A stretch of 64,000 bases of DNA from the NCBI GenBank assembly GCA_011037195.1, contig JAAEAF010000118.1:1-64000 (forward strand), given 5' to 3'. Each line of letters begins with the position of its first letter. Position 1 is the stretch's first letter. The translations under genes were made by a program, and so were the position numbers. Below are positions 33,091 through 43,572 of the stretch, piece by piece. Below the pieces are notes generated by a model. That model saw nothing but the letters and a program-made list of their open reading frames with translations, was not told where the DNA came from and made no database searches. The stretch comes from Triatoma infestans (taxonomy: Eukaryota > Arthropoda > Insecta > Hemiptera > Reduviidae).

Positions 33091-33620
33091 AAATCGATAC
33101 TAATCAATATGGATAATCGATATTTGTAATCGATATATTGCGATTGGCAGTGGTACACTGTTGGCTGTGTGACGTCATAGGAGTGGGAATTGACTAATAG
33201 GCAGTGCTAATCAATATGTATATTTATAATCAATAAAGCAGTGGCAATGCTATTGGCTGTGGCGTCATAAGAATAATATATTGAAAAAGCAGTGGTTTTG
33301 TTATACAATAAAATCGATATTTCTAATCTATCAGTCGGCGGCAGGTATGCGCATGCCCCAACTAACAATGACGTCATAGGAGTGGGGGTAAACGTTACTA
33401 GAGTACATTGTATTGCCGGATGCAGTTTAGTTCTGTGTAAGTGCGCGTCATGTTAAGCAGAGTGAAATATCAGCAGCAGCAGGGAGCTGGAAGGGGTAAG
33501 CCAATCTTTTTATAATTATTAATTTGATTCTGTGGTGAAAGTTAGATGCCACTCAGCCATATTGTTTTTTCTAACTGAATTTTTTGTGAGTGGGTTGAGC
33601 GGAAATAAAATTATGATAGT
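33091..33620. repeat. Three diverged ~100-bp units with TGACGTCA-type sites
   Basis: Each unit has ATCGATA and related AT-rich sequence, then TGGCTG and (T)GACGTCATA(G/A)(G/A)A, then in two of them GTGGG. Perfect palindromes TGACGTCA lie at 33170-33177 and 33369-33376, and a degenerate site at about 33260-33267. The palindrome is the consensus CRE/ATF binding site, but there is no gene close by. Could be a non-autonomous element or satellite remnant. Confidence 0.45.
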
Positions 33621-33624
33621 GCGG

Positions 33625-34010
33625 GGGTTAAGATTGAAGTGTACGTTGAAAATTTAGCTAGCGAGAGTACCATTGTGGCCGACTGGTTATGGTGATGGAC
33701 TTTCAATCGCAGGTAAGACAAGTAGGATCAAATCGCAGGTAAGACAAGTTTTTTTCATATATTATAAAAAATAATTCCCCTCTTGCCCAGAGTAAGGTGA
33801 TGATGGCAAGGGGTGGGGAAGTTAAGAATAGAACTGTACGTTGAAAAGTACAGCTAGCGAGAGGACTACTATGGCCGAGTGGTTAGGGTGATGCGACTTC
33901 CAACCTAAAGATTGTAGGTTCGAATCGCAGGTATGCCAAGTTTTTTCATATAAAATAAAAATAAAAAATACCCCTCCAGCCTAGAGTCAGGAGAGGGGTG
34001 GTGTGTTACA
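33625..34010 (+). repeat. Pair of tRNA-derived (SINE-like) repeat units
   Basis: Two tandem units share AGTGTACGTTGAAAA, TAGCTAGCGAGAG, a tRNA-like core and a TTTTTCATAT... tail with a CCCCTC stretch. In the second unit an A-box (TGGCCGAGTGG, 33872-33882) and B-box (GGTTCGAATCG, 33917-33927) are spaced as in a tRNA gene. The first unit keeps TGGCCGACTGG but lost the B-box in a local rearrangement duplicating AATCGCAGGTAAGACAAG. The acceptor stem does not pair well, so this is not a functional tRNA gene. Confidence 0.6.
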
Positions 34011-34202
34011 GTGTTAGGTTCCGCCATCTTGTTGTGGGGATGGATTGACCAGGGAGGTGGAAAGAAACTGGAGTCATCGGATTGGATGATAAGTTAAGGG
34101 GTGGGGGTGGAAAGAAAATGTAGTCATCGATTTGAATGATAAGTTAAGGGGAGGGGGTGAGTAGGCATGGTTTAGAGGGTTATTGAGTAGGCATGGTTTT
34201 CA

Positions 34203-34440
34203 AAATCGATTATTGGCCGGTGGTGGGGGTAGGTGGACGTGACCTAAGTGCTCGTCGAGTTCTATGATTGGCCACTGGGGTAGTGGTGGGGTAAGTGGGC
34301 GTGGTCAAAGTGCTCGTCGAGTTCGAGGATTGGTCGACGGGGAAGTGGTGGGGGTAAATGGGTGTGGCATAAGTGCTCGTCCAATTCGATGATTGGTTGG
34401 TTGGGAGAGATTGGGGGTAGTGAGTATGGCTCAGGAAGGG
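34203..34440. repeat. GC-rich minisatellite, about four 60-bp units
   Basis: Each unit contains GATTGG(C/T), G(G/T)GGTGGGG, GT(G)GGCGTGG or similar, and AAGTGCTCGTC(G/C)A. Units are 58-63 bases long and diverged by small substitutions. The open frames across it on both strands arise from its low complexity. It stands out as the most GC-rich block of an AT-rich window. Confidence 0.75.
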
Positions 34441-34509
34441 GTGGTGGGGTGAGTGGGAATGACCGCCATTTTGAAAAAAGTGCGCCAGCTGCCCCATTTT
34501 CCCTCTACT

Positions 34510-34560
34510 TGTATATACATCCTGATGAAGAAGTTAAATACACCGAAACGATGACCAGAT
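34510..34560 (+). ncRNA. Decayed hammerhead-like motif (family E)
   Basis: CUGAUGA (34524-34530) and GAAAC (about 34546-34550) boxes flank a damaged hairpin, GAAGU-UAAAU-ACACC, where only two or three pairs remain. GAUGACC follows, so the stem I partner of CAUC (upstream) is present, but the cleavage triplet is missing. The relation to Penelope-type terminal repeats is by analogy with the other copies. Confidence 0.4.
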
Positions 34561-34662
34561 AGCTGTTTTTTATTTACGACCGATTCCTGACTGTAACCTC
34601 CAGATTATACCTATAGAGGTCGATACCGCTTTGATAACAAGTTCTTAAAAGTGGATGTTCTT

Positions 34663-35070
34663 GGTATTATTATTATTATTATTATTATTATTAGGTATTA
34701 TTAACAACCGCCGGTGGGCTATACCCCAGCACTATAGCCAACGAAGGCTTATTGTGCCATACCCGGCAGTTTCTAGTAGGTGAACATTCCCCTCCTAAGG
34801 AGTTACAGGGCTTTCACCACCAGATCATTTTGCGCTAGTATCTCCTCAGGCCACAACGTACCAAAGGTTTCGTAGCGCAATCTAGTTATTGCAACGCAGT
34901 CCAAGAACAGTGGGGGGCCGTCTCCTCCTCCTCCTGACATAATCTGCTCAAGAGTTCCGCGCTTAATAGCCCTTGTGCAGATGATTCCTGAACCTACCAC
35001 GACCCGTAAATAGCCCCGTCACCAGAGAAATCTGGTTCCTACTCAGGCTAAGTGTTATACTGGGTATGTT
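34663..35070 (-). mobile_element. I-like LINE 3' end with TAA-repeat tail
   Basis: The minus strand encodes LFLDCVAITRLRYETFGTLW and LAQNDLVVKAL, typical of the C-terminal end of I/Jockey-type ORF2 after the RNase H. A 3' UTR runs from about 34800 down to a (TAA)n tail at 34693-34663. TAA repeats at the 3' end are characteristic of I-factor-like elements. 35071-35940 further upstream holds nothing I recognise. Confidence 0.6.
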
Positions 35071-35949
35071 GTTCTTAGAATTATTTTTTGGTTTTATTTA
35101 TAGTAAATCTTTGCAAATCTTGTTTTGAAGAAGATAACGCGAACAAAGCGTTATTCCCTCTTTTTCCTCCGTTTGGGTAGGAATTAACTGAAGGGAAGTG
35201 GAAGAAACAGGGGAAATTCGAGCGGGCGTTGTAGAAGGTTGCTAGAATTAGTAGAGCAAACAAAGAACTCAGAGTTCCTAACTTTATGTTGTATAATTGT
35301 ATAAGATATTTAGTTCTCATAATCATTACACAGGTGACAGAGTCGTAGTTCAGACAGGCTGCCCATGCGCAAATTAAAATTTGCCACCCCTAAAGTATTT
35401 TTTTTTAAATCATTAAAAAATAATCCTACATAAAGTATCCAAATTTCTATTTACCAGACATGACAAGACGTTAATTACCTTACATTCAATACTTATAAAA
35501 AACAGTTTATTTCTTAGCACTAGTTAATTTTAAGTAACTATTGATTAAAAGTAACTGTCGGTTAGAAAGGTTCAGGATAAATGCATGAAAAAAACGTGTA
35601 TTCGTGATACAATTTGTTTCAGATGAATTTTTGAACGAGTTCTAATTGGTTTTAAATAAAAATATTTAAAAAAAAAAAATCAAACAATTTGTTAAAGTAA
35701 TTACTTAAAAATCGATTGTTAACATAACATTTTGAAACGGTAATCGTAATATTTACTTTATTTTTTATTTTCTGTGTAATTAGCTTAATGCTATACAACC
35801 ATTTCCTCAAAATGTTCAAACTGCCTATTTGTCAATTACATCAGGAAAATAGATTCTAAGTTTTGGGGCTTTAAAAAATAAAACGAGTTCTTCTCTGATT
35901 ACTTGTTCACAAGCTGATGATAATATATTTCTATAAATAAAGGGGCTTG
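35071..35949. other. No gene recognised
   Basis: AT-rich, with short poly-A tracts near 35668. No reading frame or repeat I can place. Confidence 0.4.
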
Positions 35950-38140
35950 GCATAAATTCTGTTTATTTATCAAGGAATATTTCCTTGGCTATTGTACATT
36001 TTGAACAGCTCCTTAAAATGTGCTCCAAAGATTCATTTTGCTCACAGCTTGCACAAGTTGATGATGCGGTAAAACCTGTTCGATACAGATATGGCCCATA
36101 TTTCCCGTGGCTAGATCTTCAAAGACACATTCTGGAAGTGTTTTTATCTACCGCATGTCCATAATACCAGGGTTTCTTACATACCAACATTTGAAGCTCT
36201 TATAAAATTGCCCTTTTTCGGAGTTTAAGCCACACTCTTCTTGCAGTTCTTTTAATTTCTTCCTTCAAGCCACACGGACTTGCGACATCTAACAGAACAC
36301 CACTATCAATCAGCGCCTGCTTTTGCTAGTTTATGTACGCGTTTATTGCCATCAATACCATGGCTTTTGACCCATAAATTTTCAATTGTTTTGTCCTTTT
36401 TTATTAAATCATAATATCTACTTTTTAAATTTATTAAATGATGATTTCTAATACTTAGGGGGTGCTGCGTTAGAGGCGCTCATACTGTCAGTTATTATTA
36501 AAACTTTATTGCATTAAGGTACTTTAAAGCTTCCGATATCGCTATTAGTTCTGCAGAATACACTGACATCAGGCTATTTACTTTAAATGAAGATAAATAT
36601 GTAAGAAGGCAAAACCAACTTTTTCTCTCAAATTGAACTGTCAGTAAATATATAATCGAAGTCTGGCCACTATAATAACTATATAATCGAAGTCTGGCCA
36701 CTATAATAACAATATAATCGAGTCTGGCCACTATAATAAATATATAATCGAAGTCTGGCCACTATAATAAATCTATATCGAAGTCTGTCAGTATAATAAA
36801 TATATAATCGCAGTCTGGCCACTATAATAAAAGTCCTTCAAATCATATCTAACAAAGTCTGTAGAGCGGTACATAATATGACAGAGCACAGGTAACAACC
36901 GAAGTAACAACTCACATTCAGCGCAAAAAGCTGGCAATTTCATGGATTTTGAAATAAAAATTTTGACATCTTTGAAACTGTCGCATAAGAGAGGACAATA
37001 GTTTTCTCCCCCAATAAGACGAACTCAGTACTCAACAAGCGGGTCCGATATTGTATTTGAAATGAAATATTTCGCAGTCATGGCTTCAATACATAATTAT
37101 CAGCTAGCTAGCATCTTCTCCTTATGTCTAGAAGCGATTCGCCTGCTTCACATAGTAGCACATCTATAGGAGTGCTTATTATATAGCCTAATCAGAATCG
37201 TATAGATCTTGCTGCAATACATCTAAGTTTTCAAGCTAGTATTATTGCCTCCCCCATACAAAATTGCAACATAGTCCGTTATAGGTCTTATACTTCTAAA
37301 AAATAATTGGGCAATACTTGTGTATTGTCGCCCCAATTGTGGAATTGGGCACCATTCAAAGGACATTTAAATATTTCGCTAATTTGAAATATTCCATTTG
37401 AGTTTTCTGACAAGGTAAAGTCCTAAAATTTTACTTTCTCCACATAAGGAAATTTCGTATCGCCAAGAATTTCATTTCTTACGTGACAGAAACGATTTTT
37501 CGAAAATGAACAAATCTTTGATTTCAATTAGGCACAATAAACCATTATTAATACACCAAGCTTTAATTGCATAAGCCGCCCGTACAAAAATCCAACGATT
37601 TGTGGGTGCAATATATGCATATATTATTGCATACGCATATAACATGTGTTGCTGCGTACAAGAGAAGGTAGACACAGCTTCAAATCTACCGTATACAAGT
37701 TAAATAAAATAGACTGAGTATCCCGCCTTGCGGCAAACCAACTTGTGAGACGGCAGCAGAGACATACTTATGATTAATTCTGAGAGTTAATAAAATTAAC
37801 AAATTTAGAAGGTAGGCTTATCGCTATCATTTTTCTCGCCAAAATAGTTGGTAGACGGCATCTTATCTAAAAATAAAGATAAAGTGCTTTCACTACCGAA
37901 AATCCTAAATGAATATCTAAAGTGAAAGCGATTAGGCTGTCGTAGATCGATCTGCCTCTTCTGAATCCAAATTGATAATCTGGTAGCTTATCATCTGATT
38001 CCAGCCAACATTCTAGACTGCCTTTAATAATACGGTCAAATGTTTTCAAGATACATGAAGAGAGCACGAAGCGCGATAGGGCCTCTGGAATGATACAATT
38101 ATAATGATAACAATTATTATTAAAAATATTTAGCAATTAT
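35950..38140 (-). mobile_element. Heavily decayed I-clade LINE ORF2 (RT to RNase H)
   Basis: Ordered fragments on the minus strand are RT fingers at 38090-37910 (VLSSCILKTFDRIIKGS, YQFGFRRGRSIYDSL), then palm/thumb at about 37500-37200 (ILGLYLVRKLKWN, FRSIRPITDYVAILYGGG), an RNase H scrap at about 36580-36500 (SVYSAELIAISEALKYLN), and a C-terminal zinc-like end at about 36080-35985 (ASSTCASCEQNESLEHIL). Stops and shifts occur every 100-200 bases. It is older than the 13-kb LINE of the same general group. The tandem repeat at 36653-36831 interrupts the RNase H region. Confidence 0.65.
36653..36831. repeat. 31-bp tandem repeat, six units
   Basis: The unit is AATCGAAGTCTGGCCACTAT plus 11 more bases (AATAA(A/C)-rich); six copies of 29-31 bases with few substitutions. 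Low divergence between the first two units suggests recent expansion. It lies within the decayed LINE RNase H region. Confidence 0.85.
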
Positions 38141-39512
38141 TACTACTGATTTAAGGGATAGGTTGCTTAATATTACATACTGAAATTCAAGCCGTGTTTT
38201 TTTTTGTTTTCATTGCCATTGATAATTCTATCAAACTTATTTTCTTTGTAAGAAAGTTTTCACAGCCAGTAGATCCTCCTTCTATAAAATTCTGAACAGG
38301 AGGACCTAATTTATTTAGGAAATTTTTACACCACTTTCCTTCGACTAAAGGAGTTTTCATATCATTTATATTTTTCATATCTTTTATGTATTTTATAGTT
38401 TTTAATCTTCCAATATTGTTCCATATCTTTTTTATTGGGTTGGGAGGGTGTTAGCTGTATGACCACTATGTTGGACCCATCATACAGCCCTAATACAACA
38501 AAATCACTCCGAAGTGATGGATAAAACCCTCTCTTGATCTTCGCAGGTTGCGTTGAACAATTCAGTCTCCTGGATTTCACGCCAGTCAACCTCGCGTAAG
38601 TTCAGCGAATTGAGATCTGAATGAAAAGACCTTCTTGGACGTCAAGTCAATGTACTTGACTGATCAGAAATACTATTAACGTTCGCAAAAACTGATTCCC
38701 TTGTAGACTTAAAAGTTAAATTTTTGGGCCTCGGTAAATTTTTCAAACGTACCCATATTAAATAGTCTTGTTCGGACGCCAAAAGTGTGCCGAAATTTTT
38801 ATTAAATATTGTTTTATTGATAGTGGTAATGCATATCAAGATTTTAATTGAAAATATTAAATATTAAGTTTTATTAAAGCACACATATAGAGTTGTAAGA
38901 AACTTAGCGAGAACCAGAGGTCGTTTGAATTTGAACGTCTTAATCCAAATTTTAAGTTTAGAATTATAAAAAAAAAAAGTAAAAATAAAATTGATGCAGA
39001 AAGACATAAGACTAGATTCTTGTTATTTAAATCTAAATTTATGTTTTTATTGCTCCCCCATACAAATCTATAAAAGATGACAAGATGACACAGTAACAAT
39101 ACAATAGATTTCTCTTTGTTACAATCACTTTACATAATTATCACAAATACAGACAAACTAACGTAAAACATCTCATGCACAGGTTATTCTTCCCAGACAC
39201 AGGTTATTTCTGGCTCCTCCTCAGTGACGACAGATAGCCGGGAATTTCTCTAGGTCACCCTGCCATGGTACACTGGATACTAAATATTTATCTTTGAAGT
39301 TTATATTACTGAATATGTTGAATGTTTTTCAGCTTTCTAAGCAATATTAGGGCGGGTTGTGTAATCTCAATAACAGCAGCAACCTCTCGAATTCAAGCCC
39401 ATACAACGTCAGAAAGTTGATACCCCAACATACTGAATTGAAATAAGTTTTATAGAAATGATTTCTTTTTCATCGGACTCTTCAACTTGTCATCTTTGTT
39501 ACTATCCGCAAG
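38141..39512. other. No gene recognised before FAAH2-like copy 2
   Basis: Short minus-strand frames (38187-38839) carry scattered low-complexity peptide and match no family I can name; they could be the endonuclease or ORF1 end of the adjacent decayed LINE. The rest is AT-rich. Confidence 0.4.
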
Positions 39513-39729
39513 AATGAGTCACAATGCTGGCAGGACTATACCTGAACAGAGAACCGCTAAAAAAGATGCAGAAGCTGTGGCTAATCTCAAGTCAGCTGGA
39601 GCCATTCCAATTGCTGTCGCAAATACGCCAGAACTATGTTATTTCTGGGAAACCTATAACCGCAAAACTGGATTAACTAGAAATCCTTACGATATAAGGA
39701 GGATAGTTGGAGGGTCGTCGGGTGGCGAG
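39513..39729 (+). pseudogene. FAAH2-like copy 2, exon A
   Basis: Encodes [12 protein letters not shown] through GGSSGGE; 64 of 72 residues match copy 1. The first 72 coding bases differ at a single position, whereas the remaining 144 differ at about 23. A perfect amidase signature is retained. The acceptor region CCGCAAG/AATGAG lacks one base compared with copy 1, which would shift frame relative to any upstream exon. Confidence 0.82.
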
Positions 39730-39817
39730 GTTACAAACAGATTTATTGGAAAAGTGTTCACAACATTTAGCTATGATACACACACAACATAGCGCTACAT
39801 TTTCTTTCATGTTGCAG

Positions 39818-39925
39818 GGTACTTTGCTTGGTGCTGGAGGGTCCGTTATTGGACTGGGGTCCGACGGAGTTGGTTCTAGTCGTCTTCCCGCTTACTTTTG
39901 CGGCATTTTCGCGCATAAGCCTACT
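39818..39925 (+). pseudogene. FAAH2-like copy 2, exon B
   Basis: Encodes [16 protein letters not shown] through GVGSSRLPAYF to FAHKPT; 27 of 35 compared residues match copy 1. The nucleophile serine (codon 39875-39877) is retained. It is 108 bases against 112 in copy 1, with the deletion immediately before the donor GTAAGT. Frame to the next exon is broken. Confidence 0.8.
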
Positions 39926-40111
39926 GTAAGTAATATATTAATTGGTTTAATGACTTATTAGCTTCAGACAAACTATTTGCAACATACGAAAACTGAGACT
40001 CCAGATATCCAGTGTCCTAGTCTGGTTCTGGCTTCCGTTTCTTATTTGTATACAATTAAGTTACAATTATGTTTTCGACTACTAAACATAATCTTTAACA
40101 ATATTTTTCAG

Positions 40112-40268
40112 TATCATTAGTATTGACGAACATATTCCTACGAGTTCTGAAAAAGATTGGGGCGAATATTTAGTGAACTCACCGCTTTGCACCCACTCTG
40201 TCGACCTGCCGCTCATTCTTTCTGCTGCTGCGCCGCAAACTTCCAAAATACTTAACTTGGAGGAACCA
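40112..40268 (+). pseudogene. FAAH2-like copy 2, exon C
   Basis: Encodes IISIDEHIPTSSEKDW through THSVDLPLIL to LNLEEP; about 30 of 52 residues match copy 1. Splice sites TTTTTCAG and CCA/GTAATT are conserved. The exon lacks one base at the 5' end compared with copy 1. A frame set by the first in-frame ATG downstream of the acceptor is not meaningful. Confidence 0.8.
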
Positions 40269-41639
40269 GTAATTAGTTTAATATTTGATACAAATTTACT
40301 AGTAGCAGTTTCTTCTAAATCTTTGCGTTTAATGAATATGAGTCGCTGCATGGTCGCATGCGCATAAAAACCCTTTGCATTGTCCAAAACAACTATTTTC
40401 AGTGAAAACTCATTTTGAAAATCGGAGAAATCTTGTAATACTTCCACTTAAATTAGCAAGAGAAATTAAAATAGATTGGATGGTTGATATAAAATGGTTA
40501 ATTTGAATGGAAAATGGTTATAAGGTTATCTTAAAAAAGATATTCAGCATTACTTAATAGACTTAAGCCTAAGGATACGGTACGTATATTGTATGTGTAC
40601 GGTATATATATGTTCAGTAAAAAAAAAGTATATTGAGGTAAAATTCTTCTGGTGGGCTCTGTACAATAAATACAGAATATATGTATATATAGAGTGGACT
40701 GTAAATGTAATACAATAATGGGGGGTGGGGAATGGGAAATTAAATTTATAATTTTCTGAAAAAATGAATATATAAATTAAATTTAAAAATGAGTAGCAAA
40801 TAGGAATTATCCCTTTCGTGGCCACTGTACAAGAAGCAACTGGACCAAGACAAAAGGAACAATTTATTAATTTATTATCACTTTCAATCAAAGCCAAAGG
40901 AATGGCTCTTACCTTGAAACGCAGAATCCCTGGTTGCCAGTGTTGGAAGACCTATGTGTCCTTAGCCCATATCGGGGAAAAGTAGTGAGGAAAAATAGCT
41001 ATAAGGAAATAATTCTTAGGTGTCTCCAACTCTTGGGTATTCACCCATACATGCTACTTGGCTGAAGATCGTAGGTAATAATTAAATGGGCTCCCAGCAA
41101 TTGCACGGCACGAACTCAACCGGAAGTAACAACCATGTGATTTCACAATGATCCCATGCAGGCCAGGAGAACCGAAGTCACTTAGTCAATAAGACAACCA
41201 GCGTAACGACATTACCCAGGAAAACCAGTATTGACAAACTTGGGTTTTCAAAATTAAGGGTAACCGAACTGGCATGAATTGTATAGACAGATTTACTACT
41301 ACGAGTGCTGCATTGCTGCTTACTCGTTCAAGTATTACATTGCGATTAACTTAGGAGGAAGAATGCATAGGTTGCCCCCTCTCCACACTTAGGAGACAGC
41401 CTAATAGATTAGTAAATTATTATCAAGACAGTACAGACCCCTTCCGAAATAAAATTATTGTACGCTGTTGGCGGCAAATTTAAATTTATATTAAATACCG
41501 AACAATATATCTGTTGCGATACACACAGAACACTTTCACATCCTGCACGTATTACAATTCCAACTTTCAAACGCGGAATTTTTACTAAACACCTAGCTTC
41601 ACAATAACAAGAGACTTATAGTTAAAAACATTTTTTCTT
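40269..41639. other. Copy-2 intron sequence, nothing recognised
   Basis: AT-rich, including a poly-A tract and ATATAT stretches near 40600-40700. Searching by eye for a counterpart of copy-1 exon D gave nothing. A minus-strand frame at 40082-40447 overlaps the copy-2 exon and its flank and is a shadow. Confidence 0.4.
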
Positions 41640-41960
41640 CCTTTGCTTTCAGATCACAGCAACGCAAAGTAGGGTATTAACTTGAATGGTTTGTTTTCTT
41701 GCTGAATCTATGTTAACTATAATGCTTCTATTTACTTCCCTAATAATTAAAATCAGATTGAGCCACAGCGAAGCGTGACAGGGTTTAGCATGCGACAGAT
41801 AATTGCCCATGAGAGAAGCATTCGTTTTCTAAATTTAAACCGCACACTTGCAAAGATTGTCTTTGCGCTTTATTGATAGTCATAGCGAACGCAAGGTGTA
41901 TTAGTAATTGAATTCGTTTGAACTCAAACGCCATACCTGTCCGCACATTTATTTGTCAAG
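41640..41960 (-). mobile_element. Helitron C-terminal scrap with non-coding end
   Basis: The minus strand reads [21 protein letters not shown] followed by FSHGQLSVAC, matching the last helicase block of the Helitron next door and of the 11.6-kb fragment. Downstream (41770-41640) is a non-coding segment with AATTATTAGGGAAG that also occurs at 11450-11575. This scrap therefore lies in the same orientation as the big Helitron but is a separate copy, since the larger copy has its own such block at 42290-42200. Confidence 0.65.
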
Positions 41961-42116
41961 CACTACTAAGATAAAGCTCCGCATAGTTGATGGTAGAATA
42001 AACATGCTTCTTTACTTGTGATATTAAACAATATTGCAAACGAATTTCAATTGAACAATAATTTTGTAATTATTAAATATCATCATGAAATGAATGATGA
42101 TGATTGATGGTGAACT

Positions 42117-43479
42117 TTATCTTAGTAGTGCTTGTAAATATACAACATTTTTTGGTTTCCTATCTGGTGCACGAACAAATAAATTTGATGGGTTTCCAAC
42201 TCGTGAACACCCTACGTACAGTTGTCCATGTGAGAAGCATGGATTTATCAAATTTAATCCACATACTTGCAATGATTGTCCCTGTGCTTTGTTAATGGTC
42301 ATTGCAAAGGCTAGTCGTACAGGAAACTGTAGACGTTTGAATTCAAATGGAGTATCCGTTGGTAGCATGGGAATGCGTGGTAGTAGTACATGTTCCCCTT
42401 GGTGTTTTCCATTTAAAATGGTTGCCTCAATTATGTTATTCATTAATTTTTTTACTGATAGCCTAGTCCCATTGCATAGTCGCGGTGGATTTATATTTCG
42501 AAGAAGGATGATTGGGGAACCAATTTTCAAAGATAAAATATGCGGTGGTATTCCTGGTAGATCCAATGAATTTAAAAATTCTATTGGATAATTAACTGAG
42601 TCATCGTGATTGACAACAGTATCTATGGATTTATATGTTGTTTCTTCATCAGGTATTTCATTTTGAATTGTGCAGTTTATTAAATTCACATCAATGTTTT
42701 TGGCTGCCAATATAGCACGCTCACTAATCCATTGATAATTTTTATAATTCTGCGATAAATTTGGGAAAACTTTGGCAATCAATTCATCAGTGGATTTTAC
42801 AATGTGACAAAAGTTTTCTGGTAATGTAATACAGTGTGTGGATTCATCCATTTCCATGTTACCATTCCCAATATATAACAATTGTTTTGCAAATCGTTCA
42901 GCAGATTCATCTTGCTGTAATTGAACACGCATATTGGTCTTTAAAGATATTTTCTCCACATACCGCCAAACACTGATGATTTGAGACATGCATTCAATTC
43001 ATCTGCAGGTGTTGAACGTGGTATAACTGGTAGAGTTTGTCGAAAATCAGCAGCTAGCAAAATGAGTGCACCACCAAAGAGCTGCTCATTTCCTCGCAAA
43101 TCTTTTAATGTGCGATTGAGTGCTTCCAATGATTTCTTGTGTGCCATTCATCCCATATTATAAGCTGACATGATCTTAGTACTTTTCCCATCCCAGAATA
43201 TTTGCTAATATTACATGTTGGAGTTTGAATTACCTGGATATTTAATGGCAATTTCAATGCTGAATGTGCTGTTCGACCACCGTCCAAAAGAGTTGCTGCA
43301 ATACCAGATGATGCAATAGCAAGTGCAATATTATTTTGTGATCTTATAGTTGCCAGAATAAGTGAAATAAGAAAAGTTTTGCCAGTGCCTCCAGGTGCAT
43401 CTAAGAAATATAAACCACAACTCTTGTTAGATATTGCATGTATAATTGTGTCATATGCTGTTCGTTGTTCTAATACCAA
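42117..43479 (-). pseudogene. Helitron PIF1-type DNA helicase, two frame breaks
   Basis: Walker A (DAPGGTGKTFLISLIL) at about 43410-43363; SSGIAATLLDGGRTAHSA; Walker B region CQLIIWDEW at about 43175-43150; then in another frame LLAADFRQTLPVIPR; last piece has AILAAKNIDVN, LPGIPPHILSLKIG and [20 protein letters not shown] with CSRVGNP. The order is that of superfamily 1 PIF1 helicases fused to Helitron Rep. The three reading segments are 43479-43105, 43147-42941 and 42989-42117. Overall identity to the dead fragments elsewhere in the window indicates a family with several copies nearby. Confidence 0.85.
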
Positions 43480-43572
43480 GTTCGGCAGATTAATTCGACA
43501 AATGTTTGTAATTCATTAACATCGAAGTGCGTTTCTCGTTGTATATCACGATCGAAAATGTCATTACCAGAT

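Noticed and set aside
33838..33940. Functional tRNA gene
   Set aside because: A- and B-boxes are present, but the acceptor stem does not pair and the same unit is repeated next to it with decay; a tRNA-derived repeat is more likely.
34210..34562. Proline/serine/threonine-rich and glycine-rich ORFs on both strands
   Set aside because: They are translations of the minisatellite and have no independent support.
36653..36831. CRISPR array
   Set aside because: Units of 31 bases follow each other directly with no unique spacers, and the window is eukaryotic.
40082..40447. Minus-strand 121-codon ORF as a gene
   Set aside because: It overlaps the FAAH2-like copy-2 exon C antisense and extends into intron; no recognisable family.
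42094..42591. Plus-strand ORF of 165 codons
   Set aside because: It is the antisense shadow of the Helitron helicase C-terminus, whose minus-strand frame carries conserved motifs.
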